DNA from: Microstegium vimineum | Taxonomy: Eukaryota; Streptophyta; Magnoliopsida; Poales; Poaceae | DNA length: 64,000 bases | Direction: 5' to 3' | NCBI GenBank assembly: GCA_022036555.1 | Contig: CM039130.1 | Location: 15,763,840-15,827,839 of the forward strand | Shown here: piece after piece, positions 34,195 through 44,197 of the stretch | Layout of the letters: every line of letters starts with the position of its first letter | Position numbering within the stretch: position 1 is the first letter of the stretch | The notes under the pieces: generated by a model | What the model saw: the letters and a program-made list of their open reading frames with translations, nothing else | Databases searched by the model: none | Told to the model about the DNA's origin: nothing | Translations under genes and position numbers: made by a program

Positions 34195-35799
34195 TGAAAG
34201 GTCCTAGATGGCTAGAGGGGTGGTGAATAGCCTAATAAAATTCGATGCCTTGTGATGTATGGATGTCAATGTAGAGAGCCAATCACAATGAAAACCCAAA
34301 GAGTAGCCGGGAGACAAAGTTGACACAAGATTTTTCTCCCGAGGTTCACTTGGTTGCCACCAAGCTAATCCCCGTTGTGTCGACTACTCAAATGGTGATT
34401 CGGTGACTAATAGGCGTTTCACAAGCCTAGCCCACTACCCGGGCACCACAAGAATCCACCCAAATGAGAGTAACTCAATGACACGAGCAATCCTTTAGAG
34501 TTACCCTTTGGCGCTCCGCCGAGGTGGGTACAAGCCCTCTCACAATGAAGCCAGCCACGCACAATCACCAACACGTGCCGAAGCTTCTCCTCAATCGCCA
34601 AGCCGTCTAGGTGTTGGCAAACACCAAGAATAACAAGAAATCCCGCGGCGATGACGATGACCAAGTGCCACTAAGATGCAATGCAATGATCAAGCACTTG
34701 GTTCACTCAAACTCTCATAAATTAGCATGTAAAGCAAAGAGAGATGAGTTGGGGGCCTTCTCAAGCAAGCACAAAGAGTGAGAATGAATGAGAGGTGCAA
34801 GAGAGAGCTTCTTGAGCCGGCCAAAACATATATATAGCCTTCCACCAAAGACTAGCCGTTTTCCCTCTTGATCCTGCTTTCATGCGTAGCTCCGGACGCT
34901 GCCTGTATAGGGGGTCCGGACCAATGGCCATGCGTCCGGACCCTCCTCCATTTGAATCCTGCTGTTGGCACCTCGTTTCTGAGCTGACACGTCACCTCCG
35001 GACGCTGGCAATAGTATGCGTCCGGACCAATCAACGCCTACGTCCAGATCCATGCAAAGAGAATCCAGAGAGCTCCAAAGCTCCGAACAGTGGTCCGGAG
35101 TGCCCCGTCCGGACGCCACTTAGCGTCCGGTCGCTCCACCAGAGGAGTCCAGAGAGCTCCAGGACTTCGGACGGTTCTCCGGAGCCATCGTCCGGTCCTC
35201 ATTCTGCGTTCGGACCTCCTGTCCAGAGAACCCGAGCCTTTGGGTATGCTTCTGGATGCATCTGCGTTAGTCTAGACAGAGCAACCCCAGCGTCCGGACC
35301 TTGCGTCCGGACCTCTTTCCTTTGTCCAAACGAATTGCTTCTTCTTCTCCAACCTTCCAAATGCTAACACCTTGTGATCCAACACTTGTTCTCCAGTGCT
35401 AGCCTTTGCAAAGATATTTTCTTGAAATTATGTTTCGTGTTAGTGTCACGTAGGTTCATTTTATATGAATGCAATGTGAACTTAGTGGCACATGATAACT
35501 GCAATCGAAACGAGTTTTCCCTTCTTGATAGTACAGCTATCTATCCTAAATATGATCACACTCTCTATAGTGTCTTGATCACTAAACCAAAAATGACCCT
35601 ATGATATACCTTTGCCTTGGGTCCATTTTTTTTTTCTCTTTCTTCTTTTCCTTGGTTCATGAAGCACTTGATCAATGCACCATTGTCATCCTTCTAGCTT
35701 CATGTGTCAAGGTGGATCACCCTAGCTAGATCAAACACTTTAGCACAAGGGTTAGTCCATAGGTTTCATCAATTAGCCAAAACCAAACTTGGTCTTTCA
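34195..35799 (-). repeat. 5' LTR of copia element H (1605 bp)
   Basis: The LTR has TGAAAG...CTTTCA ends and is followed by the TSD GAGGG (35800-35804). It is highly similar to 12603-14196, with scattered substitutions and small indels. Confidence 0.9.
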
Positions 35800-37320
35800 G
35801 AGGGTGAATACTTAATCTGACGTGGATTTCCTTTCATACCTGCATAATCTAAGTCAGTCTTACTATATCTTAGCATGAAGTCTTTTATGCCCTGCAAATG
35901 ATGCAGAACTATCTTGACTAACTTCCAACATTCTACATATGGATTCTTCTGATATGTGCCAAGTAACCCCGTAACAAAACTATGTCAAGGCGAGTACAAA
36001 TTTGAGCATATTACAAGCTTCTGACATCTGAAGCCTAAGGTACTAATCTCATTTGCTCGAGCTTGATCTGATTCTTGAGACACTGATGTTCCCTATACTT
36101 ATCGCCCTTAAAAATAGGTGCAGGTGATGAACTGCACTTATGCATACTATATTTCTTAAGAACCTTATCTATGTATGCTTTCTGTGACAGTCCTAAAACC
36201 CCTCTATTTCTATCACGGTGAATCTCAATCCTCAGAAACTAAAAGGAGGCTTCAGCGACATCCTTCATATCAAAATACGAGGACAAGAGCTTCTTAGTTT
36301 CCATTAGTAGGTTGACATCAATGCTTGTTAGCAAAATATCATCCACACATAGAACTAAGAAGATGAACTTAGCACTCTTAAACTTTGCGTAAACACAATT
36401 GTCCTCTACATCTGCCTTATAAACCCAAACTTTCTCATTGTGTTCTCAAATCACTAATAGCATTGTCTTAAGCTTATTCTGATCCATAAGTAGGCTTCTT
36501 TAGGTGGCATCCCATATTTTCTTTTTCTTCCACAACAAAACCTTTCGGTTGTGCCATGTAAAACATCTCATCGTAAATCCCACTAAGGAGTGTCATCTTT
36601 ACATCAATCTGACGTAACTCTAAGTCTTAGTGTACTACTAGCGCCACTATAATTCTAATTAATCTTTACATGAGATTGGAGAAAAGGGTCCTATTGTAAT
36701 CAATCCTTAATCTGTTCTCTTTGCTTAAAGCCTTTTAGCCACGAGTCGCACCTTATAATTCTTAATTTTCCCTTGGGAGTCACTTGTTTTTTTATAGACC
36801 CATTATAGCCTACTGTCTTGGTTCCCTTAGAAATATTCACAAAGTCCCAAACATTATTGGAATTCTTGGATTTTATCTTACCCTTCTCATGTCTTGTTCA
36901 TATGTGGTGGGATCAACCTCCATATGATGCTTTTCGGTTTCATAAACCTCTTAATCATCTGATATAGCTAATCTTCTAACTCTTTGTGATCTTCTGATAT
37001 TCCTATTATTTTGGCGCCATACGGGGCTGTTGTTGTTCTTCTCATGCTCGATATGTGGTTCTAATGGCTCCTGAAGGACAGGTTCCAGATTCTTATTTAT
37101 CGTCGGTAAAAGAGGACTGACAACATGTGTTGGCACTAATGTGTCTGACACCGTTTGTGTAGCATCAAACAGGTAGCATAAAGTATGGTTCTTAAAATAT
37201 TAGAGTAGGGGCTTGGAGACCCGTTTCTCTTAAAATATCGGAGTAGGGGCTTGGAGACCCGTTTCTCCTCTAAACTGATCTTTTGTGCTACCTTGCTCCC
37301 ACTGCCGGTCCTACGATTCA
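35800..37320 (-). pseudogene. Copia G reverse transcriptase and linker, decayed
   Basis: In several minus-strand frames the RT motifs can be read. The active site near 36338-36349 reads C-V-D-D (Y-V-D-D expected), inside FLVLCVDDILL. DYAG-like RNase H sequence abuts the H insertion. Upstream, 36951-37151 gives the integrase-RT linker with RRSQRVRRLAISDD. Frameshifts and stops are frequent, so nothing is translatable. The region continues at 12597 on the far side of H. Confidence 0.75.
37192..37267. repeat. 38-bp tandem duplication
   Basis: Bases 37192-37229 are repeated at 37230-37267 with two differences (ATATTAG versus ATATCGG). It lies in the integrase-RT linker of copia G. Confidence 0.8.
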
Positions 37321-38040
37321 GAGGGCCCTCTGGCGAACTCATCGTGACAGCCCATCTAGACCATATATAAAATTTTATAATATTTAGATAGCAATTTACC
37401 GCTATAACAAATTTTAAGATCTTAGCATAAAAACTTATGTATGGCACCTTATTGTGATTGAATAAAGTGATCTTCTTATATTTTTAGTTTTTTTTCGCAA
37501 CCCCTAACAAATGTTTTTAAGTAACACTCTAAAATTTTAACACCTAAATTAGAAGAAAATTATGAGTATATGAGTATAAATTACAATTACTAGAAGTCTA
37601 TAAAACTATACAAATAATTAATTTGAATTAATTATTCAATAAGAAAAAACAAGCTAGGACCTAGACAATTTCCTGAATGGTCCTTTGTAGAATTCGTAAT
37701 ATGTAGTTCATTTTTCACCTGTCTAATCCTGTTGCCATGTAGTCCTGTTCTCAATCCGATCTAGCAAGCAGTAGTTTAGCCGTAGCCGATAGCTCTGCCA
37801 TCTTCGCACTTTCCTAGACAAAGACGTGCGGCAGCCGGCACTACGGCGCAGGCGCGTAGCTCCTCGTCTCCAAGGAAGGAAAGAGATCGATGATTTTTTA
37901 CCTCATCGAAATGACATCTATTTAATATCTATTATGGGGGTTTTATATCTGGGCTTGGGCCCCTACCGTGCTTGGGCCCCCGGTCGTCGCACCTCCTGCC
38001 CGTCCCCTAGGGCCGACCCCTTGCTCCCCCTGATTACATC
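37321..38040. other. Foreign insert in the integrase of copia G, unclassified
   Basis: The copia reading breaks near 38040 (after a T-R-Y-T-K-F-L-E-D-D block) and resumes near 37310 (a KISLEEKR block). About 0.7 kb between is unlike pol: AT-rich at 37340-37660, then GC-rich with repeated TTGGGCCCC words at ~37960-37985. I see no clear terminal repeats. It may be an old transposon fragment. Confidence 0.45.
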
Positions 38041-39420
38041 ATCTTCTAAGAACTTAGTATATCTTGTTTCTACAAATTTTGTATGCCTGATCTTTCTGGG
38101 TAGCCATAAGATGACAACTAACTTTCTTAGGTCCTAATTTTCCTAAATTTGGGTTAAAGAACTTTAGCCTCAGCTGGATAACCCCACACCCTTAAAATCT
38201 TAAGTGAGGGTACTCTGCCTGTCCATAACTCATACGAACTTATTGGTTTTAATTCCTCCATCCACAAACTTATCGGTAAAGTAGAGTAGCTAATCATACT
38301 TCTTACCATATCCATTAAGGTACGGTTTCTTCTTTCAGCCACTCCATTTTGCTGAGACTCACCTAGCATGGAATAGTGGGCAACTATGCCATTTTCCTGA
38401 AGGAACTTAACAAGAAGGTCCCGGAATTTGGCCATACGGGGTATGTCGCCCATAATATTCCCCACTATAGTCGATCTTACTATCTTAATTTCTTCTAAAA
38501 TTTTTGTTTGTCTTAATGTCTTAATGTACTTTAATCAACACATTGATCTAATTCTGAGAGTTCTAAGGGTAATGTCTTAATGTCCTTTAATCAACACATT
38601 GATATAATTCTGAGAGTTTTGAGAGTTTTAATCAACACATTGATCTAATTCTGAGAGTTCTTAAGGTAACATCTTAATGTACTTTGACTAATCTATTCTC
38701 CCCCTCAAAATGTGGTCTAATCTGCAAACCACAATTTCGAAGAGTCAAAATGAACATTCTTACGCTTACATTCATAGACGAGGAATCTATCTCATTCTCA
38801 TTGGATACAAAATTCAGGTTCTCAAAACTGATAATAGATAAAAGGTTGTCTTGCTTGAAGGTAAAGCCAACACACTTATTATAAAATAATATCTTACATT
38901 TGCTATCTCCAAAAATAGTGATTCCATTCATCATCATCTAACTGAGAAAAGCTTATTAAATATCTATGCAAAAAGAGAATATGGAGCTCATTGGATATCC
39001 TAAGTACAAAACCACTTAATAATTCTAAGGTAATTCTGCAACGGTTCCATTGTACTCGTATGGAATCCCATTAGTGCCTCCCTGAGGTTTGTGATAGTTA
39101 TCAATCTGAACACTAGAAGAGGAGCTTCCATCCTACTTTGGTTTCCCTTGTGGTTTGGTATTCTTATTATAGGAAGTTTTTCTTATTATTCTTAAGTCTC
39201 TCCTCCTCCTGCACACACGTGGTAAAATGAACTTTTCTTGGTCTTTTCACTGGTCATCATGTTGAAGGTGATGACAAAAAACTTAAACTCCTTTGACAGA
39301 GAAGTTAAAATCACCTGAATGACAAATGGTCCTTGAAGGACCATATGCATTGATGCAAGCTTAGCTACCAAAATTTGTCATGCTCAGTATGCGCTCTCTA
39401 ATACCAATGTATTTCTTAGT
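38041..39420 (-). pseudogene. Copia G integrase, pre-integrase and gag remnants
   Basis: The clearest part is 38154-38465, an integrase core segment with ENGIVAHYSMLGESQQNGVA, followed by ERRNRTLMDMVRSM and ELWTGRVPSLKILRVWGYPAEA. It includes the catalytic Glu. Bases 38674-38937 give an open segment with a DNLLSIISFENLNFVSNE block matching the protease/pre-integrase region. Bases ~39050-39420 hold weak gag-like pieces. Short repeats of a CAACACATTGAT word at 38530-38650 show local duplication. Confidence 0.68.
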
Positions 39421-39835
39421 GCGTAATTCCTTAGTAAATGATCTCTTCTACATTATTTCTACATCACCATTGGGTAGAAAATAGAAATAATGCATATAAA
39501 CTTATAGGCTAAACATTTATAATATTTATAACATCAACGTTTGTCTGAAAATACCAATATTATAAAATTTTCTAAAACTTATTAATTGCTCTTCTAACTA
39601 AATTCTCACGTTGGTTCGAATTTAATTGAAGAGACAACTAATATCTTAGCAGTGGAAACATGATTAAATATTATAATACTAATAATATTTTCCAGAAACA
39701 TTTCTAATATTTTCTCTGAAAATTTGTCACGTTAGATCAAAATTTAACAGAAATTTGAAACTAAACTAATCCAATTTCATAATACTTAAAATTATGGAAA
39801 AAAACTAAAATGGAAAAGGTATTGTGCTTATAGTG
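39421..39835. other. AT-rich stretch inside copia G, nothing recognised
   Basis: The composition is strongly AT-rich with no ORF or domain. By position it should be gag or its leader, but no gag motif is visible. Confidence 0.4.
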
Positions 39836-40710
39836 GGCCGGCGCGAACGATTGAGCCCGGCCGTTGAAACAGCCCATGGCCGCGACGCGCGGCGCCCGCC
39901 TAGGCCTTCCCGGCCCATCTAACGGCGGCCGACTCTAGCCGTCCGATCTAGGGTCTTCGGATCGGACGGCTGAGCGGCTCCTCGCCTGATCAAAACGGGT
40001 CACACCAGTCAAGTGCCCCAAAAAACCCTAGCCTCATTTTCTCTTTCCCCGCCGCGCCCCTTCCTTTCTGTTGAGCAGCGGCGTCCCAAGGGCGGAGCAT
40101 GGAGGACGATGGGAGAGCGCCACCATGAGCCCCCTCGGCGGCATGCGTGCTTGCCCACGGCTGAGCACGCCGTCGTCGAGCGGCGTCACGGGCGGTGCAT
40201 ACAACTCCCCTTCAAACCCTAACTCTCCCCCACCGACTCTCTCTTTCACGCGGTGGCCCTCCCCTCTCTCTCACGCGGTTGCGCACCCACGGCGGAATGC
40301 GACGCGAAGGTGACGCGAGGACGACGCCGACACGGGGAAAGGAGGGATGGCGGCGCCGCCGCGGCCCCCTCGCTGGCGTGCGCGCTCGCCTATGGCTGAG
40401 CGCGCCGCCGTCGAGCGGCCTCGCTGTGGCGCCTTTCCCGCTCTGAGATGCTGAGGAGTTACGGCCGGCCGGCGAGCAAACTGCTCGGCGGCGGCGGCGT
40501 TCCTACCGATCCCCCGGTGAGGTAGGCCTTGCCTCCCCCGATCCGGTTGCTTCTTAGTTAGGGTTGCTGATTCTTTGAGATCTGAATGTTGCGGGAGGGG
40601 ATTAGGGTTGGGGATTTTGTGATCTGATTCAACCCGGGACGATAGTTAGACTGTGCCGCACGGCTGCTGGTACTGAGTGTTAAGAACCCCAATCTAACCT
40701 TTTGCTAGTT
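39836..40710 (+). other. GC-rich segment resembling a plant gene promoter and 5' leader
   Basis: Lying between gag remnants and the PBS of copia G, this stretch is very GC-rich and reads best on the plus strand. GGCCCA words are followed by an AAAAAACCCTAGCC leader-like start (40018-40031). Short ATG frames come next, then a possible splice donor CCCG|GTGAGGTAGG near 40516 with T-rich sequence after it. A 58-bp block is repeated at 40130-40188 and 40365-40421. It may be captured host gene DNA or simply the GC-rich leader of the element. No product is identified. Confidence 0.35.
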
Positions 40711-40711
40711 A

Positions 40712-40726
40712 GGCGCTCTGATACCA
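40712..40726 (-). other. Primer-binding site of element G
   Basis: The minus strand reads TGGTATCAGAGCGCC, the initiator-Met-type site, one base inside the 5' LTR. Confidence 0.8.
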
Positions 40727-40727
40727 A

Positions 40728-41178
40728 TGATGGAGTTAGCGGATCTTCTAACAGTAGATTAGTAGGGTTAAAACGCTTAGGATTAAAGGGTGTTGTTCGG
40801 ATCTGAGAAGGACAGAGGGAGTTAGAAGAGATTAGGGGAGTTTACCACCTACAACGGTCCTCTGCACAGTACTGGAGTCCGCCATGGCGGCTGGAGTGTG
40901 TCGAAGAAGAGACGCCGGTGTCGTGGTCGTCGCTGGGGTGGCGGCGGAGCGCTTCTCGTCACTTGCTGTGTTGACCTCTAGATCGGACTAGGGATTGGAC
41001 AGGTGGGTGACAGCGGCTTAGACAGACGACCCATGCCCGTAGCCCTCACCTTCCCTTATATAAGCGCAGCGTAACAGGGGCCCTCCAACCTCTAATTGGG
41101 TTGGGCTCCCCCGATTAGGGAGTAGATCAAGTTTGATGTGGGTCTTTGGACCCACATAAGAGGAGATCAATTCTAACA
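40728..41178 (-). repeat. 5' LTR of element G (451 bp, internally deleted)
   Basis: The ends match the 3' LTR at 11059-12080, with a 580-bp gap at 40861. The TSD-like taaag follows at 41179-41183. Confidence 0.8.
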
Positions 41179-41372
41179 TAAAGTAGAGTAGAGATGTGGA
41201 GCAAGGCACCAATTTTAGTGGCCAATATTAATTATTAGTTCAACTTTATATATTTATTATTTCTCGCGTTTCATGCATGCAGGCGTTATTCATGGAGGTT
41301 TTCTTATTCACGCGTGATGGGGATGGCTAGTGACAATACATTCCGTGCAGATCTCTGCTTATATATATTGTA
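41179..41372. other. Spacer, nothing recognised
   Basis: This is short AT-rich DNA between copia G and the MITE. Confidence 0.4.
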
Positions 41373-41607
41373 CTCCCTCCGTCCTAAAATAATTATCGTT
41401 CTCGCTTCTCAAAAAATAAATGTCGACAATTATATATTAAAATATATAAATATTTATGTTAAGTAATTAGTATCATTGAAAAGATCTTTTTATCTAGTTT
41501 TTTAACAAATTTATTTGAAGATATAAATACTGCACGTATTTTTTATAAATCAAGTCAAACTTGTGACACGAAAACCCAAAACGATATTTATTTTGAGACG
41601 GAGAGAG
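41373..41607. mobile_element. Stowaway MITE (235 bp)
   Basis: The ends CTCCCTCCGTCCTAAAATAA and TTATTTTGAGACGGAGAGAG are inverted repeats. TA duplications flank it at 41371-41372 and 41608-41609. The interior is AT-rich and non-coding, as grass Stowaway elements are. Confidence 0.82.
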
Positions 41608-41829
41608 TATTTTCTGCATACGGTAGCTAGTCTAGTCTTGCTTCGTACGACCTGCACGTACGTACGTATATGATGCGTTGTTGACATCAGTAGACACGCA
41701 CGTACGCACTGTAGGAATGAGAGGGTGCACGTCATTTCGCGCTCAGCAACACGTACAGCCTGACCTTCAAACGTCCTAGTTGGTAGACGTGGCATACATA
41801 TTAGCCGTCCGCGTCGAGCAACACATACA

Positions 41830-41894
<65 letters not shown>

Positions 41895-42836
41895 TCCCTT
41901 GCACCTGGGCTGCACGTACGGGCTACTGAATTTAAATCGATATATATAAAGAAGTACAAGTCTGTGAAACCATTAATTTCGTGCTTAGGACACATACATC
42001 GCATTTATTTATACAATATAAAGTCCATTTTTTATTATTATATATAGTGGCTGGTAGATTTAACTATATTATTGTTCCACTTGATTGATTAATTAATCAG
42101 TTAGTTAGTAAAAAAAAGCAATCAACAAGTCAAGGTGCATGATTTGAGAAAATTTGATCTGTTTGCTACGTATATATATAAATTAAAACAGCTGCAGTAC
42201 AAATATTGAAATTGACACGTATGCATTTCCTTCGCGCGGTCGTGTGGCCGGCCGGCTGCCGATCCTGTCGGTCCTCGTACGTTCTCCATACACTATGCCT
42301 AGCTGCATCATCGATCCAAGTACACGTACGCAGCATGGTCTGTTTGTGCCCATCATTGTTAACGGAACGTAGGTTCAGCTCGTTCGAACTTATTCAGTTT
42401 CAAATAAAAAAAATTCAGAACTATTCAGTTTCTTTCAAATCAATCAAACAATAAAAAAGAAGAATTCAGAGGTATTTTGGTGCCGCTGTCCTGATACCTG
42501 ATAAGTGGAATGCCTACACCTCCTGTTCCTGTGAGTCGGCGCGGGCCCAACAGCCATCTCCCCTTCTTTCACTGGCCCTGGGCCTTGGCCCATCATCCCA
42601 GTAGCGACCAGAGCTCTCAACCAGCAGCCCATCACGTGCAGATATCAAACCCAAAATCACCCATTTATACAGTTCGTATTTTTTTCTCTCTTTTTGAATG
42701 AAACTAACAGAAAACCTTTCAAAATTCATATAACATCCATCCGACTCCGATTGAATTGACTTTATTTAAAATTTTATATATAATCTAACATTGACTTAAA
42801 ATAAAATTTATAAAATATTTTTACACAAATTGTATT
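41608..42836. other. Spacer with a TA microsatellite, no gene supported
   Basis: The stretch holds CGTACG words, the TA run, and at ~42530-42610 several GGCCCA/TGGGCC words like those of plant promoters. No coding region follows because element B starts at 42837. Short frames are unsupported. Confidence 0.45.
41832..41892. repeat. TA dinucleotide microsatellite (about 61 bp)
   Basis: This is an uninterrupted alternation of T and A. Confidence 0.95.
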
Positions 42837-43778
42837 TGTTGACAAAAAACCGTCGAGGCTGCGGACACGTCGCGCTAATACCCAAAATCGATATCGAGGC
42901 TGCGGACACGTCGCGCTAATACCCAAAATCGATATCCGAAGTGTTCCAGTTGATTTGACCAGTTAATCGATAAGGACGATAACTAGAACAAACTGGAGCG
43001 AGACGACAGCGATGCGTCCGGACATCAAGACTCTGATTTGCTCTCAACGCGGATCTTGCAAAGCTTGACATAGATCCATCAACACCTTGTAAGAACTCGT
43101 AGATAACTAGAACTAATGCAGTAAACGTAAATTGCTGGAAATGTAGATGAAAAATAGTAAACTTCTTTGATTGATTGTGTATATTTATTTACACCACCCA
43201 TAGGTACATATTTATACTCCGACAAAGGGAGTTGTAGACAGACACGACTCATACCTTCCTAAACAAAACCCCTATTTTTAAGGAAATAAACGACTCGTGC
43301 AAGAGTCGGACTAAAAAATAACCTATAATAATACTGGCGTAAAGCACCAGTTTTCCTTCTCGTCTCCTTTGCGATGAAAACTCTCCATCGACAGATCTCT
43401 TTCCTTTTCTGCTCCTATCTGCAATTCTCTGCTTCCATCGGCAGCATTTCTGCTTCTATCGGCAACACCTTTCTGCTCCTATCGGCAACATCCCCTTACC
43501 TTTATCAACAGTGTTCTCCTGCCTCCATCAGCAACAAATCCCTATCTTCATCGGCAACATTTTTTCCTTTATCGGCAATACCTTCTTACTTTCATCGGCC
43601 ACAACCTTTTGCTTCTATTGGCAATTCCTCAATCAAGCTCATCATCGGCACTTTAGTCTTACTCTAATCGGTAATCTAACCAGTGACACCCTGATGCCAA
43701 TAGAGAACGGTAATCAATTTTTACCGATCAACACAAGCCTTAACCCATATTGACATATATCGAAAAATGGTGTGAACA
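42837..43778 (-). repeat. 3' LTR of element B (942 bp)
   Basis: The LTR starts TGTTGACAAAA and ends GTGTGAACA beside the PPT. It shares blocks with the LTR of C (for example GATAACTAGAACAAACTG) and the ATCGGCA-rich 3' part on the plus-strand reading. A 41-bp tandem duplication lies near its left end. Confidence 0.85.
42854..42935. repeat. 41-bp tandem duplication in the LTR of B
   Basis: Bases 42854-42894 and 42895-42935 are two adjoining copies starting CGAGGCTGCGGACACG. Confidence 0.85.
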
Positions 43779-43792
43779 CATGCCCCCCAATT
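43779..43792 (-). other. Polypurine tract of element B
   Basis: The minus strand reads AATTGGGGGGCATG directly beside the LTR, matching element C. Confidence 0.75.
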
Positions 43793-44042
43793 TCGGAGTA
43801 TAAAATACTTTATGCGTCGAAATTTCCTCTACTGCAATCTTCTCCTTCAAGATACTTGCACGACTTCCTCGATTACCGCACGCAAAAAATATAAGTTACC
43901 AACAGAACCCTACAACTGTAGCGCGAACAGTCACAATTCACTCTCACAATTCCTCGATCGTCGCACGAATCCACCACCATACCCTTCCATATCTCTACTC
44001 AGTTAAAAGAAAACTCCAAAATACCCCTGACGCCTCCAGGCC

Positions 44043-44049
44043 TATAAAA
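44043..44049 (+). promoter_or_regulatory. TATA box of the antisense PMD gene in B
   Basis: TATAAAA sits in a block resembling the one before the PMD gene of C (CCAAAATACCCCTGA before it, TTCTTCACCCCGAG after it). Element A now separates it from the first exon by some 10 kb. Confidence 0.6.
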
Positions 44050-44197
44050 ATCACCATCATCCAACCTTTTCTTCACCCCGAGCTCATATCTTCATCTGCT
44101 TTCATTCCCCATTTCACACGCGTCTCTAAAGAGCACTCCGGCGACATCCAACCGGCGGCTTCTTCCACTAGCAAGGCGCAACCTGCAAGAATCCTTC

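Larger units (their letters stand above)
12603..35799 (-). mobile_element. SIRE/Maximus-like Ty1/copia element 'H' with two nested insertions
   Basis: The LTRs at 12603-14196 and 34195-35799 are nearly the same (1594 and 1605 bp), start TGAAAG and end CTTTCA. The TSD GAGGG is perfect (12598-12602, 35800-35804). The PBS, gag with two CCHC knuckles, protease, integrase, RT and RNase H come in copia order on the minus strand, then a long 3' UTR and a PPT. Removing C (23049-33274) and F (18901-22439) leaves about 9.4 kb, a plausible size for a SIRE/Maximus member. Lineage is by pol motifs and the long LTR. Confidence 0.88.
11059..41178 (-). mobile_element. Old Ty1/copia element 'G', interrupted by element H
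   Basis: Both ends carry related LTRs (11059-12080 and 40728-41178). They are flanked by tatag and taaag, a TSD with one mismatch. An initiator-Met-type PBS lies inside the right LTR. Remnants of gag, integrase, RT and RNase H follow in minus-strand order, with H inserted in the RT/RNase H part. Frames are heavily broken, so this is older than H, consistent with the nesting. A Tork/Tnt1-like lineage is suggested by the integrase (QQNGVAERRNRTL and an ELWTGR-type motif). Confidence 0.75.

Noticed and set aside
42460..42836. Possible host gene promoter (GGCCCA words, TATA-like sequence)
   Set aside because: No coding sequence follows before element B. It may be a truncated promoter, but nothing supports it.
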